A stretch of DNA of 64,000 nucleotides from Pseudomonas mandelii (GCF_024138395.1 NZ_JAMYDU010000005.1:62001-126000); one strand, 5' to 3'; positions 9,066 through 17,875 are shown, numbered from the stretch's first letter. Numbers and translations are program-made. The notes: generated by a model not told the origin, from the letters alone.

Positions 9066-9776
9066 TCAGACCTCGGACGGGGTGGCGGCGCGATTGAGAT
9101 CGGCCAGCGACAGGTGGCGATCGAACAGCGGCGCGAGGCTCTGGTCATGGCTGACAAACAACAGGCTCGACCCGGCTTCGCGGCATTCGGCGAACAGCAG
9201 GCGAATGAAGTTTTCGCGGGCGTCGTAGTCCAGCGCCGAGGTCGGTTCGTCGGCGATCACCAGTTCCGGTTGACCAATCAATGCGCGCGCGGCGGCGACC
9301 CGTTGTTGCTGGCCGATGGACAGCGAATCGGCGCGGCGGCTGAGGATGTTTTCATCCTTCAGACCCAAGTGGGCGAGCAGGGTGGCTGCCGCCTGATCGA
9401 CACTGCCGTGACGCTGTTTCGCCCGTTCGGCGCGCAGCCTGGAGAAGTGGCAGGGCAGCTCGACGTTCTCGCGCACCGAGAGGAACGGCAGCAAGTTGAA
9501 TTGCTGGAAGATGTAGCCGGTGTGATCGACGCGGAAGTGATCACGGGCGCCGGCAGAGAGCTCGGTCAGCTCCTGGCCGAGCAGGCGAATGCTGCCGTGA
9601 TCGGGCTTCTGCACGCCACCGAGCAGGCCCAGCAGGGTGGTCTTGCCGCTGCCGCTGGGGCCTTTGAGGAACAGGGTTTCACCCGGTTCCAGACGAAACG
9701 CCGGGATATCCAGAAGCGGCGGATGACCGGGCCAACTGAAGTCCAGGTCGGACAGTTCGATGAGTGCTTGGGTCAT
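9066..9776 (-). CDS. ABC transporter ATP-binding protein (LolD/MacB type)
   Basis: A 236-residue ATPase. Walker A is GPSGSGKTTL (about residues 38-47), then a Q-loop (FQQFN), the signature LSIGQQQRVAAARAL and Walker B LVIADEPTSALD. The start at 9776 (MTQALIEL) is just before the first conserved strand; upstream in-frame sequence is REP DNA. It belongs with the FtsX-type permease downstream. A REP pair fills the 164-base gap to the ZrgA-like gene. Confidence 0.92.
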   Translation of the reverse strand: MTQALIELSDLDFSWPGHPPLLDIPAFRLEPGETLFLKGPSGSGKTTLLGLLGGVQKPDHGSIRLLGQELTELSAGARDHFRVDHTGYIFQQFNLLPFLSVRENVELPCHFSRLRAERAKQRHGSVDQAAATLLAHLGLKDENILSRRADSLSIGQQQRVAAARALIGQPELVIADEPTSALDYDARENFIRLLFAECREAGSSLLFVSHDQSLAPLFDRHLSLADLNRAATPSEV

Positions 9777-9833
9777 GGCGCCGATTTCATGGGTTTTGGG
9801 TACTTGTCTCAACTTCACATTCAACACAACCCT

Positions 9834-9926
9834 TGTAGGAGCGAGGCTTGCCCGCGAAAGCCATCTCACAGTCGACATCACTGTTGAATCTAATGGCCTC
9901 TTCGCGGGCAAGCCTCGCTCCTACAG
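9834..9926. repeat. REP pair inside the zinc cluster
   Basis: Inverted copies of GTAGGAGCGAGGCTTGCCCGCGAA face each other across about 40 bases between the ZrgA-like gene and the ATPase gene of one apparent transcription unit. In such positions REPs can change mRNA stability between genes. Confidence 0.85.
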
Positions 9927-9940
9927 GGATTGGTGTTGGA

Positions 9941-10534
9941 TCAGAATTTCAGGGCGGCAGCCTTGGCCGTCACTTCGACCCCTTGCTGCCCGCTCGGGCT
10001 GATCAGTTGTACCTGAATTTTCTGGGTAGCCGGGAATGTGTTGAAGACATTCGCCAGGTCCAGGGTCTTCAGCGCGCCCGGGGCCGAGCAGCTGAATTGG
10101 TAATGGGCGTGAATTTCGCTGTGGTCATGGTGATGCTCGTGACCGTCCTTGGCGTCTTCTTCGTCATGGTCGTCGGCATCCGGCTTGTCACCGAACAGCG
10201 GGCTTTCCAGTTCCTGAGTCGCGACCACGCAACCGGCGGCTTTTGGCAGGTTGAACAGCACCAGTGGTTTTTCCAGTTGCACGCGGACGGCGGCGACTTT
10301 GGCCTTGTCGGCATCGGTGGTGGCGGCGTGTTCGAAACCCACCAGGTTCATTGCCGGACTTTCCAGTTCCAGCTCCAGAGTCTGGCCATCCAGCGCCGCG
10401 TTCAGGCGACCGACGCCATGTTCGTGGGCGCTGAGGCTGCCGTGTTCATCATGATCGTGATCGTGCTCGACCGCCGCATGGGCGACAGCCAGCGGCAACA
10501 GGGCAAACGGCAAAGCGAGCAGCAGACGGCGCAT
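9941..10534 (-). CDS. His-rich periplasmic protein, ZrgA/DUF2796 family
   Basis: A 197-residue exported protein with signal peptide (residues 1-20, LLLALPFALLPLAVAHA). Two histidine/acid-rich stretches, HDHDHDEHGSLSAHEHG near the mature N-terminus and HEHHHDHSEIHAHY near residue 140, are likely zinc-binding. The rest matches DUF2796 (ZrgA) proteins. I chose the start at 10534, directly before the signal peptide. It is the first gene of a four-gene minus-strand unit with a Zur-like palindrome upstream. Zinc binding is inferred from composition; the exact step (chaperone or uptake accessory) is not known. Confidence 0.88.
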   Translation of the reverse strand: MRRLLLALPFALLPLAVAHAAVEHDHDHDEHGSLSAHEHGVGRLNAALDGQTLELELESPAMNLVGFEHAATTDADKAKVAAVRVQLEKPLVLFNLPKAAGCVVATQELESPLFGDKPDADDHDEEDAKDGHEHHHDHSEIHAHYQFSCSAPGALKTLDLANVFNTFPATQKIQVQLISPSGQQGVEVTAKAAALKF

Positions 10535-10564
10535 GGCGGGTCTCCGAAGTAAAATGAAAAGTTT

Positions 10565-10582
10565 GTTATGTAATCTTATAAC
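10565..10582 (-). promoter_or_regulatory. Candidate Zur operator for the zinc cluster
   Basis: GTTAT and ATAAC form an inverted repeat with an 8-base A/T-rich spacer, 31 bases upstream of the ZrgA-like start. Zur sites in gammaproteobacteria contain GTTAT...ATAAC half-sites, usually with shorter spacing, so this is a near match. The divergent small gene at 10668 could be affected too. Confidence 0.5.
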
Positions 10583-10667
10583 GAAAGTGCCGAGAGTTTG
10601 ACCGTCTGCTTGGCGTAGCGCAAGACCCATGGGAGCATGCGAGTCAGGTATGTGCAGGAGCAGACTT

Positions 10668-11018
10668 ATGTTGCGAATACGCGGAAGCATCGGCGACTGG
10701 CCGGTGGATTTGACCCTGGAACTGGATGAAGGCGACTGGGCACAGTTCGGTGCGCAGTTGCAGGCAGCAAAACCCGAGGCGAGTGCTACGCCCGTCAAAC
10801 CGGTAAATCAGGACGATGCGCTGTGGCAGATCGCCCAAGAGCTGCTGCGCAAGGCCGGGCAATTGAGCGGGCCGGATTTGCTGGAGCAACTGGAAGGGCT
10901 GACCGGCAGCGCAGCGGCGGGCAAGCGCTTGCTGGTGCGGCTGCGACATTGCGCAGATGTGAAAGTGTCGAGCGGCGGCGATACGCCGCTCTATAGCTGG
11001 ATCGAACCAAATTTGTAG
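10668..11018 (+). CDS. Conserved small hypothetical protein
   Basis: A 116-residue soluble protein of unknown function, beginning MLRIRGSIGDWPVDL after an AGGAG ribosome site. It has an N-terminal beta-rich segment, a proline/alanine linker near residues 35-45, and a helical, leucine-rich second half (ALWQIAQELLRKAGQL) ending LYSWIEPNL. It is divergent from the zinc cluster. The final codons TTG TAG fall within the start of a REP element, so the repeat supplies the stop codon. Confidence 0.75.
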   Translation: MLRIRGSIGDWPVDLTLELDEGDWAQFGAQLQAAKPEASATPVKPVNQDDALWQIAQELLRKAGQLSGPDLLEQLEGLTGSAAAGKRLLVRLRHCADVKVSSGGDTPLYSWIEPNL

Positions 11019-11080
11019 GAGCAGAGCTTGCTCGCGAAGGCGATCTCAAGGACGCCTTCGCCGGCAAGCCGTGCTCCTAC
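11015..11080. repeat. REP pair, diverged copy
   Basis: GTAGGAGCAGAGCTTGCTCGCGAA faces CGCCGGCAAGCCGTGCTCCTAC. The arms have drifted apart more than in other copies. It overlaps the stop of the upstream gene and ends 10 bases before the ybbN stop. Confidence 0.75.
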
Positions 11081-11090
11081 AAGGTCGTGG

Positions 11091-11963
11091 TCAATACAGG
11101 GCGGCGAACAGTTTGCGACGGTACGTGGTCACCAGCGAGTGATCGTTGCCCAGCAACTCGAACACTTGCAGCAAGGTCTTGTGCGGCAAGCCTTCGCTGT
11201 AGCTGCGATTGCGGATGAACAGCTTCAGCAAGGCATCCAGCGCCGCGTCGTATTGCTGACGGGCCAGTTGCTGGATCGCCAGTTGATAGACCGCCTCATC
11301 GTCCTGCGGATTTTTCGCCAGACGCGCTTTCAGGTCTGCCGCATCCGGCAAATCCCTGGCCTGACCGAGGAACTGGATCTGCGCCTTGGCACCGGCCAGC
11401 GCGGCCTTGTGCTCATCGGTCTTGACCGCGTCGAGCACGATTTGCGCTTCACCCAGTTCGCCGCGCTCGGTGAGACAGCGAGCGTAGAGGATCAGTGCCT
11501 TGGCGTTGGTGTTGTCTTCGGCCAGCAGCACTTTGAGCGTGGCTTCGGCGTCGGCGTAGCGGCCTTCATCAAACAGTGCCTGAGCCTGTTCGAACAGGTC
11601 GGCAGCAGCCGGCGGCGGCATTTGCACGTGAGGTTCGAGCATGGTGCGCACAGCGGATTCCGGTTGCGCACCGGCAAAACCGTCCACCGGCTGACCGTCC
11701 TTGAACAGCACCACCGTCGGCAGGCTGCGAATGCCGAAGCGCGCAACAATGTCCTGCTCGATGTCGCAATTGACCTTGGCCAGCAGCAACTCGCCCTGAT
11801 AGCTCTCGGCGATGGTTTGCAGCATCGGCATCAAGGCCTTGCACGGCGCACACCATTCGGCCCAGAAATCCACCAGCACCGGTTTGTGAAAAGAGTTCTC
11901 GATCACCGACTGGTCGAAATCGGCAGTCGTGGCGTCGAAAATGTACGGCGTTTCCTGACTCAT
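11091..11963 (-). CDS. ybbN: Thioredoxin-TPR co-chaperone YbbN/CnoX
   Basis: A 290-residue cytoplasmic protein with an N-terminal thioredoxin fold and C-terminal TPR-like helices. The active site is FWAEWCAPC with Cys38 and Cys41, so it keeps both redox cysteines, unlike the E. coli CnoX site, which lacks a full CxxC. The thioredoxin cis-proline segment IRSLPTVVLF follows. From about residue 120 the sequence becomes helical TPR repeats (ALFDEGRYADAEATLKVLL, AIQQLARQQYDAALDALLKLF). The start at 11963 gives MSQETPYIFDAT. The family holds chlorine-damaged proteins for GroEL/DnaK. It is monocistronic between two REP pairs. Confidence 0.92.
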   Translation of the reverse strand: MSQETPYIFDATTADFDQSVIENSFHKPVLVDFWAEWCAPCKALMPMLQTIAESYQGELLLAKVNCDIEQDIVARFGIRSLPTVVLFKDGQPVDGFAGAQPESAVRTMLEPHVQMPPPAAADLFEQAQALFDEGRYADAEATLKVLLAEDNTNAKALILYARCLTERGELGEAQIVLDAVKTDEHKAALAGAKAQIQFLGQARDLPDAADLKARLAKNPQDDEAVYQLAIQQLARQQYDAALDALLKLFIRNRSYSEGLPHKTLLQVFELLGNDHSLVTTYRRKLFAALY

Positions 11964-12062
11964 GGGGGATCTCGTAAAAGCGTGGATGTGGTCACTATAA
12001 GGCTTGGTGGGGGTGGCTGAAAGCGGGGTGGCCATTGAGTGATGTGCTGCCTGACGGGACGT

Positions 12063-12147
12063 CTTCGCGGGCAAGCCTCGCTCCTACAGGTTCACCTTCA
12101 TTTCGAAATCGACGCTAACCCTGTAGGAGCGAGGCTTGCCCGCGAAG
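12063..12147. repeat. REP pair upstream of ybbN, overlapping a methyltransferase gene end
   Basis: Inverted copies at about 12063-12090 and 12120-12147. The right copy lies inside the 3' end of the methyltransferase reading frame, where it encodes about its last 17 residues. Confidence 0.85.
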
Positions 12148-12799
12148 CTCTTAGTGCATGGTAAAGACTCACATGCCGAAACTCTTCGGGCTCGGCCAGA
12201 TCGGGCAGGGTCATCGCCTCCAGCATTTCAATGCGCTGATACAACGGATGGCGAAAATCCCTCACGCGCGAATCCGCCACCAACGCTTCCCGGCCACGGC
12301 TGAGAAACTCGTCGAGCAGCGGCAGGTTTGCCCGGTCGTACAACACATCGGCCACCAGAATCAGATCGAACCGATCGGCCTCGGCGAAAAAATCCGTCGA
12401 GTAACTGAGTTGCACGCCATTGAGTTCGGCATTCGCCCGACACGCGGCAATCGCCAGCGGGTCCAGGTCACAGGCCACCACTTCCAGTGCCCCGGCTTTT
12501 ACCGCCGCAATCCCTGCTATCCCAGAGCCGGCGCCGAAATCCAGCACCCGTTTACCTTCGACCCAGTGCGGGTGCTCAGCGAGATAGCGAGCCACGGCCA
12601 GCCCACTGGCCCAGCAGAAACTCCAGTACGGCGGTTCGTGAAGAATCCGCCGGGTTTCTTCCGGGCTGAAGGCACGGTCCATGTTATCGCCGTCGATCAG
12701 CCAGAGTTTCAGCTCGGTGCCCGGTAACTCGCAGGCTACAAGCTGTGCATCGCCGAGCAGTTCACCTAACGCCTGTTGCAGGTCGAGCGGTGCAATCAT
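12098..12799 (-). CDS. SAM-dependent class I methyltransferase with REP-encoded C-terminus
   Basis: A 233-residue protein of the protein-lysine/ETFB methyltransferase-like group. SAM-binding motif I is VLDFGAGSGIAGIAAVKAGA (about residues 85-104), then the acidic strand VVACDLDP, then LILVADVLYDR. The catalytic core ends near residue 216 (HVSLYHAL). The last 17 residues, RASRASLAPTGLASISK, are read directly from a REP copy, so the native stop appears to have been lost or displaced. It starts in an ATGA overlap with the upstream lipoprotein gene (12796-12799). Substrate unknown. Confidence 0.87.
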   Translation of the reverse strand: MIAPLDLQQALGELLGDAQLVACELPGTELKLWLIDGDNMDRAFSPEETRRILHEPPYWSFCWASGLAVARYLAEHPHWVEGKRVLDFGAGSGIAGIAAVKAGALEVVACDLDPLAIAACRANAELNGVQLSYSTDFFAEADRFDLILVADVLYDRANLPLLDEFLSRGREALVADSRVRDFRHPLYQRIEMLEAMTLPDLAEPEEFRHVSLYHALRASRASLAPTGLASISK

Positions 12800-13260
12800 G
12801 GTGCTTTGACGAATTGCAGCTGACCCAGTGCCTGGGTGGTTGGCTGTGTGATCATTCGCGCTGGCAGATGCAGAATCAACTGCCCGGACTGGCTGGCGCG
12901 GCCGCGAAGCTCGACGCGGGCACCGGCCGGAAAGGATTCAGGGTTGAAACGCAGACGAAACGGCAACAGCTGATTGGTGCCGATCAGGTTGGAACTGGCG
13001 AGCAATTGTTGCGGGCGATCCTTTTCGTCGACCACCAGCAATGCCAGTTCGACTTCGGCTCCGGCCGGCACGCCCTGCAAGGTGCCGCTCAATTCACGTT
13101 GATAAGCCGGCAGCGGACCGAGTTCGGCCGACGCCTTGGCTTTCTTCTGCGCCTGTTGCGGTGCAGGGCCGGGTGTCGGCGGCTGGGATTTGGGCGCATC
13201 GCTGCCACAGGCCACTAGCAGGCTGAAAAGACTGAGCAAAACGAGCGGTCGTAACGGCAT
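12796..13260 (-). CDS. YbaY-family lipoprotein
   Basis: A 154-residue lipoprotein. The signal peptide [18 protein letters not shown] ends in a lipobox with the lipidated Cys at residue 18. A proline/glutamine-rich linker follows, then one beta-sandwich domain of the YbaY type ([41 protein letters not shown]). The start at 13260 sits at the signal peptide; longer versions overlap the nrdR promoter region. It is co-transcribed with the methyltransferase and divergent from nrdR. Role in the envelope unknown. Confidence 0.85.
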   Translation of the reverse strand: MPLRPLVLLSLFSLLVACGSDAPKSQPPTPGPAPQQAQKKAKASAELGPLPAYQRELSGTLQGVPAGAEVELALLVVDEKDRPQQLLASSNLIGTNQLLPFRLRFNPESFPAGARVELRGRASQSGQLILHLPARMITQPTTQALGQLQFVKAP

Positions 13261-13377
13261 TGGCGGCTCCAGCAAATGAAATCCATGTACAGCCAGTCTG
13301 TATACCGCAAACCCTATGGCTTGTCTTGCCACGGGGATGCGCTACCATGGCCCTCCCATTTTTTGTTGCCTGCCACC

Positions 13378-13842
13378 ATGCACTGTCCCTTCTGCGGTGC
13401 CAACGACACCAAGGTCATCGACTCGCGTCTGGTCGCCGAGGGCGAACAGGTGCGCCGCCGGCGTGAATGCCTGGCCTGCGGCGAACGTTTCACGACGTTC
13501 GAAACCGCTGAGCTGGTGTTGCCGCGCCTGATCAAAACCGACGGCAGTCGCCAGCCGTTCGACGAAGAAAAACTCCGTGCCGGCATGCAGCGGGCGCTGG
13601 AGAAGCGCCCGGTGAGTGTCGAGCGCCTCGAATCGTCGCTGGTGCATATCAAACACAAGCTACGCGCCACCGGCGAACGCGAGGTCAAATCCCTCGTGGT
13701 CGGCGAACTGGTGATGGCCGAGCTGAAGAAGCTTGATGAAGTCGCCTATATTCGCTTCGCTTCGGTGTACCGACGCTTCCAGGACCTCAACGAGTTCCGC
13801 GAAGAGATCGATCGCCTCGCCCGTGAGCCGGTAAAAGAATGA
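13378..13842 (+). CDS. nrdR: Transcriptional repressor NrdR
   Basis: A 154-residue zinc-ribbon/ATP-cone repressor of ribonucleotide reductase genes. The N-terminal zinc ribbon uses Cys3, Cys6, Cys31 and Cys34 (CPFC and CLAC). The ATP-cone follows ([20 protein letters not shown] and downstream). The ATG at 13378 gives the canonical MHCPFCG start; in-frame codons upstream are spurious. An ATGA overlap (13839-13842) couples it to ribD. The nrdR-rib-nusB order is widespread in gammaproteobacteria. Confidence 0.97.
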   Translation: MHCPFCGANDTKVIDSRLVAEGEQVRRRRECLACGERFTTFETAELVLPRLIKTDGSRQPFDEEKLRAGMQRALEKRPVSVERLESSLVHIKHKLRATGEREVKSLVVGELVMAELKKLDEVAYIRFASVYRRFQDLNEFREEIDRLAREPVKE

Positions 13843-14972
13843 CCACCTCCCCGGAACAAGCCATCCTCGACGCGCATTACATGGCCCGAGCCCTGGAGCT
13901 GGCGCGCAAAGGTCATTACACGACGCACCCCAATCCCCGGGTTGGCTGCGTGGTGGTGCGTGACGGGCAGATTGTCGGCGAAGGCTGGCATGTGCGCACC
14001 GGCGAATCGCACGCTGAAGTCCATGCCCTGCGCGCCGCTGGCGACAAGGCGCGGGGCGCCACGGCTTACGTGACCCTCGAACCTTGCAGTCACCACGGCC
14101 GTACGCCGCCCTGCGCCGATGCGCTGGTGAATGCCGGTGTGGCGCGCGTCGTCGCGGCGATGCAGGACCCGAACCCGGAAGTCGCCGGTCGCGGTCTGCA
14201 ACGACTGGCCCAGGCCGGTATCGCCACTGAAAGCGGTGTGCTGGAAGGCGAGGCGCGCCAGCTCAATCAAGGCTTCCTCAAACGCATGGAACATGGCTTG
14301 CCGTTCGTGCGGGTCAAGTTGGCGATGAGCCTCGACGGTCGCACAGCGATGGAAAGCGGCGAGAGCCAGTGGATCACCGGGCCGGCGGCGCGTTCGGCGG
14401 TACAGCGTTTGCGCGCCGAGGCCAGCGTGGTGCTGACCGGCGCCGACACGGTACTGGCGGACAATGCGCGTTTGACCGTACGTGCCGACGAATTGGGTCT
14501 GGACGCTGAACAAACGACCTTGGCCATGAGCCGTCCGCCGCTTCGCGTGCTGATCGACGGTCGCCTGCGGGTGCCGCTGAATGCACCATTTTTCAAGGCG
14601 GGTCCGGCACTGGTCGCCACGTGTGTCGCGGTGGAAGAACAGTACGCCAATGGCCCGGAATGCCTGATCGTACCGGGCGATGACGGTCAGGTCGATCTGC
14701 ATCAGTTGCTGGTCGAACTCGCCAACCGTGGCGTCAATGACGTACTGGTCGAGGCGGGCCCGCGACTGGCTGGCGCGTTTGCCCAGCTCGGGCTGGTGGA
14801 CGAGTTCCAGATCTTCATCGCCGGCAAGTTTCTCGGCTCCTCGGCTCGACCGTTACTGGACTGGCCACTGGCGCAGATGAAAGACGCGCCCGAGCTCAAA
14901 ATCACCGAAATCCGCGCGGTTGGCGATGACTGGCGAGTCACTGCCATCCCTGTGCCATCGGCGAGCGTATAA
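13839..14972 (+). CDS. ribD: Bifunctional pyrimidine deaminase/reductase RibD
   Basis: A 377-residue enzyme doing the second and third steps of riboflavin synthesis. The N-terminal deaminase domain has the zinc site His58-Ala-Glu60 with Cys83 and Cys92 ([11 protein letters not shown]). The C-terminal reductase domain (about 150-370) carries [15 protein letters not shown] and the late [15 protein letters not shown] segment. Overlaps nrdR by four bases. Length is normal for the family. Confidence 0.97.
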   Translation: MTTSPEQAILDAHYMARALELARKGHYTTHPNPRVGCVVVRDGQIVGEGWHVRTGESHAEVHALRAAGDKARGATAYVTLEPCSHHGRTPPCADALVNAGVARVVAAMQDPNPEVAGRGLQRLAQAGIATESGVLEGEARQLNQGFLKRMEHGLPFVRVKLAMSLDGRTAMESGESQWITGPAARSAVQRLRAEASVVLTGADTVLADNARLTVRADELGLDAEQTTLAMSRPPLRVLIDGRLRVPLNAPFFKAGPALVATCVAVEEQYANGPECLIVPGDDGQVDLHQLLVELANRGVNDVLVEAGPRLAGAFAQLGLVDEFQIFIAGKFLGSSARPLLDWPLAQMKDAPELKITEIRAVGDDWRVTAIPVPSASV

Positions 14973-15019
14973 TTCCCGGCCATTGCTCTAGCGCTGGCTC
15001 TGTTCTCGAGGAGGACTCC

Positions 15020-15682
15020 ATGTTTACCGGCATTATCGAATCCATCGGCAGTATTCGCGCATTGACCCCAAAAGGCGGAGATGTGCGGGTTTACGTAGAA
15101 ACCGGCAAGCTCGACCTGAGCGACGTCAAACTGGGCGACAGCATTGCCGTCAATGGTGTGTGCCTGACCGCGGTTGAATTGCCGGGCAATGGCTTTGCGG
15201 CGGATGTCAGCCGTGAAACCCTCGACTGCACCGCAATGAATGACCTCAAAAGCGGCAGCCCGGTGAATCTGGAAAAAGCCCTGACCCCGACCACCCGTCT
15301 CGGCGGGCATCTGGTCAGCGGTCACGTCGATGGCGTGGGCGAAGTGGTTGCCCGCACCGAAAATGCCCGCGCCGTGGAATTTCGCATCCGTGCCCCGAAA
15401 GACCTGGCCAAGTACATCGCCCATAAAGGCTCGATCACCGTCGACGGCACCAGTCTGACCGTGAACGCAGTCGATGGCGCCGAGTTCTTGCTGACCATCA
15501 TTCCGCACACCCTGAGCGAAACCATCATGGCGTCGTACCAGCCAGGTCGCCGGGTGAACCTGGAAGTCGACTTGCTGGCGCGTTATCTGGAGCGCCTGCT
15601 TTTAGGCGATAAAGCCGCAGAGCCAACCTCCAGTAACATCACCGAAAGCTTTCTGGCCGCCAATGGCTACCTCAAATCCTGA
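15020..15682 (+). CDS. ribC: Riboflavin synthase alpha chain
   Basis: A 220-residue riboflavin synthase (called ribC in pseudomonads and E. coli, ribE in some schemes), which dismutates two dimethylribityl-lumazines to riboflavin. It starts with the invariant MFTGIIE and contains two tandem lumazine-binding barrels: the first with SIAVNGVCLTA, the second with GGHLVSGHVDGVG and SITVDGTSLTVN. An AGGAGG ribosome site (15009-15014) precedes the ATG. The stop lies 16 bases before the ribBA GTG start. Confidence 0.97.
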   Translation: MFTGIIESIGSIRALTPKGGDVRVYVETGKLDLSDVKLGDSIAVNGVCLTAVELPGNGFAADVSRETLDCTAMNDLKSGSPVNLEKALTPTTRLGGHLVSGHVDGVGEVVARTENARAVEFRIRAPKDLAKYIAHKGSITVDGTSLTVNAVDGAEFLLTIIPHTLSETIMASYQPGRRVNLEVDLLARYLERLLLGDKAAEPTSSNITESFLAANGYLKS

Positions 15683-15698
15683 CCCAAGGGGGTGCCTT

Positions 15699-16790
15699 GT
15701 GGCGCTCAATAGCATCGAAGAACTGGTTGAAGATATCCGCCAAGGCAAGATGGTCATCCTCATGGATGACGAAGACCGCGAGAACGAAGGCGACCTGATC
15801 ATGGCCGCCGAGTGCTGCCAGCCTGAACACATCAACTTCATGGCCAAGCACGCCCGTGGCCTGATCTGCATGCCGATGAGCCGCGAGCGCTGCGAACTGC
15901 TCAAGCTGCCGTTGATGGCCCCACGCAACGGTTCCGGTTTCGGCACCAAGTTCACTGTGTCCATCGAAGCCGCCGAAGGCGTGACCACTGGTATTTCCGC
16001 GGCCGATCGTGCGCGCACCGTGCAGGCTGCTGCCGCCAAAGACGCCAAGGCTGAAGATATCGTCAGCCCCGGCCACATCTTCCCGCTGATGGCCCAGGCC
16101 GGCGGTACGCTGGCCCGCGCCGGTCATACCGAAGCTGCCTGCGACCTGGCGCGCATGGCCGGTTTCGAGCCGAGCGGTGTGATCTGCGAAGTGATGAACG
16201 ACGATGGCACCATGTCCCGTCGCGCCGAACTCGAAGCGTTTGCCGCCGAACACAACATCAAGATCGGCACCATCGCCGACCTGATTCACTACCGGATGAT
16301 CCACGAACGTACCGTTCAGCGGATTGCCGAGCAGCCGCTGGACAGCGAATTGGGCCAGTTCAACCTGGTGACCTATCGTGATTCGGTGGAAGGCGACGTG
16401 CACATGGCCCTGACCCTGGGCACCGTGTGCGCCGAAGAGCCGACGCTGGTTCGGGTGCACAACATGGACCCGCTGCGTGACCTGTTGATGGTCAAGCAAC
16501 CGGGCCGCTGGAGCCTGCGCGCCGCCATGGCTGCGGTTGCCGAGGCTGGCAGCGGCGTGGTGCTGTTGCTCGGTCACCCGCTCGATGGCGACGTGTTGCT
16601 GGCGCATATCCGCGAAACCGCGGATCACAGCGCCGTGAAAAAACCGACCACCTACAGCATCGTCGGTGCCGGTTCGCAGATCCTTCGGGACCTGGGTGTG
16701 CGCAAAATGCGCCTGATGAGTGCGCCGATGAAATTTAATGCGATATCCGGTTTCGATCTGGAAGTTGTAGAATACGTGCCCTCCGAATAA
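15699..16790 (+). CDS. ribBA: RibBA: DHBP synthase with a degenerate GTP cyclohydrolase II domain
   Basis: A 363-residue protein. The N-terminal 200 residues are an intact 3,4-dihydroxy-2-butanone 4-phosphate synthase (DDEDRENEGDLIMAAE metal site, HARGLICMPM, GHIFPLMAQAGG). The C-terminal domain resembles GTP cyclohydrolase II but lacks the three zinc cysteines that RibA at 20541 shows. In the matching place it reads VRVHNMDPLRDLLMVKQPG, so it should not hydrolyse GTP. The GTG at 15699 is chosen because AAGGGGG lies about seven bases upstream; the earlier in-frame ATG overlaps the ribC end. Confidence 0.93.
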   Translation: MALNSIEELVEDIRQGKMVILMDDEDRENEGDLIMAAECCQPEHINFMAKHARGLICMPMSRERCELLKLPLMAPRNGSGFGTKFTVSIEAAEGVTTGISAADRARTVQAAAAKDAKAEDIVSPGHIFPLMAQAGGTLARAGHTEAACDLARMAGFEPSGVICEVMNDDGTMSRRAELEAFAAEHNIKIGTIADLIHYRMIHERTVQRIAEQPLDSELGQFNLVTYRDSVEGDVHMALTLGTVCAEEPTLVRVHNMDPLRDLLMVKQPGRWSLRAAMAAVAEAGSGVVLLLGHPLDGDVLLAHIRETADHSAVKKPTTYSIVGAGSQILRDLGVRKMRLMSAPMKFNAISGFDLEVVEYVPSE

Positions 16791-16881
16791 TGACCGGCAG
16801 TTTGCGGGCCTGTATTCGCGGTTAACACATCACTGAGGGACGCGTAGAAAACGCGTCCCGGCTCTTTAAGAGATCTAACGA

Positions 16882-17358
16882 ATGACCCTGAAGACCATCG
16901 AAGGTACCTTCATCGCCCCTAAAGGCCGCTACGCTTTGGTAGTGGGCCGTTTCAACAGCTTCGTCGTTGAAAGCCTGGTCAGCGGTGCAGTTGATGCCCT
17001 GGTTCGCCATGGCGTGAGCGAAAGCGACATCACCATCATCCGTGCGCCTGGCGCCTTCGAAATCCCGCTGGTTGCGCAGAAAGTCGCTCAGAAGGGCGAG
17101 TTCGCGGCAATCATCGCCCTGGGCGCAGTCATTCGTGGCGGTACTCCGCATTTCGAATACGTGGCGGGCGAGTGCACCAAGGGCCTGGCCCAGGTGTCCA
17201 TGGAGTTCGGCGTACCGGTCGCTTTCGGCGTACTGACCGTTGATTCCATCGAACAAGCCATCGAACGTTCCGGCACCAAGGCCGGTAACAAAGGTGCTGA
17301 AGCTGCTCTGTCCGCTCTGGAAATGGTCAGCCTGCTGGCGCAGTTGGAGGCCAAGTGA
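16882..17358 (+). CDS. ribH: 6,7-dimethyl-8-ribityllumazine synthase
   Basis: A 158-residue lumazine synthase (named ribE in PAO1) that forms icosahedral shells and condenses DHBP with the RibD product. Seen: [17 protein letters not shown] near the N-terminus, [11 protein letters not shown], and the phosphate-binding [15 protein letters not shown] with its catalytic His. The 91-base gap after ribBA holds an ACGCGTCCC-rich stem but no riboswitch-like fold I recognise. The stop overlaps the nusB GTG start. Confidence 0.97.
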   Translation: MTLKTIEGTFIAPKGRYALVVGRFNSFVVESLVSGAVDALVRHGVSESDITIIRAPGAFEIPLVAQKVAQKGEFAAIIALGAVIRGGTPHFEYVAGECTKGLAQVSMEFGVPVAFGVLTVDSIEQAIERSGTKAGNKGAEAALSALEMVSLLAQLEAK

Positions 17359-17855
17359 TTAGCGACGATAGCGATCGTTTCAACCCGCGCGATCCAAAGC
17401 CTGCGGATGCCGGCAAGCCATCGAAAAGCGTCAAGCGTCGCGAAGCCCGTCAGCTCGCGACTCAGGCGCTGTACCAATGGCACATGGCCAAGCAATCGCT
17501 GAACGAGATCGAAGCGCAGTTTCGGGTCGATAACGATTTCAGCGATGTCGACGGCGCCTACTTCCGTGAAATCCTGCATGGGGTTCCGGCTCAGAAGGAC
17601 CGGATCGACGCCGCACTGGCGCCATGCCTGGACATCACCATCGAAGAACTGGACCCGGTTGAGCTGGCGGTTCTGCGCCTGTCCACCTGGGAGCTGCTCG
17701 AGCGCGTTGATGTGCCGTACCGCGTTGTGATCAACGAAGGTATCGAACTGGCCAAGGTCTTCGGTTCCACCGATGGCCACAAGTTCGTCAACGGTGTGCT
17801 CGACAAGCTGGCCCCGCGTCTGCGTGAAGCTGAAGTGAAGGCGTTCAAGCGCTGA
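17355..17855 (+). CDS. nusB: Transcription antitermination factor NusB
   Basis: A 166-residue RNA-binding all-helical protein that, with NusE, binds boxA in rRNA operons. Seen: [17 protein letters not shown] near the N-terminus, then [14 protein letters not shown] and [30 protein letters not shown]. It has an extra 30 polar residues at the N-terminus, common in pseudomonads. It starts with GTG at 17355 overlapping the ribH stop. Its last codons form a perfect hairpin. Confidence 0.96.
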   Translation: MISDDSDRFNPRDPKPADAGKPSKSVKRREARQLATQALYQWHMAKQSLNEIEAQFRVDNDFSDVDGAYFREILHGVPAQKDRIDAALAPCLDITIEELDPVELAVLRLSTWELLERVDVPYRVVINEGIELAKVFGSTDGHKFVNGVLDKLAPRLREAEVKAFKR

Positions 17856-17871
17856 TCGGCGCTTGAACGCC
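17840..17871 (+). terminator. 13-bp perfect hairpin spanning the nusB stop codon
   Basis: GGCGTTCAAGCGC (17840-17852) pairs perfectly with GCGCTTGAACGCC (17859-17871) around a 6-base loop holding the TGA stop. No U run follows, so it is more likely an mRNA 3'-end stabiliser or attenuator than an intrinsic terminator. Confidence 0.55.
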
Positions 17872-17875
17872 AGTG

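Noticed and set aside
16791..16881. FMN riboswitch before ribH
   Set aside because: Only 91 bases, with none of the conserved FMN-element words; it looks like a plain intergenic gap.
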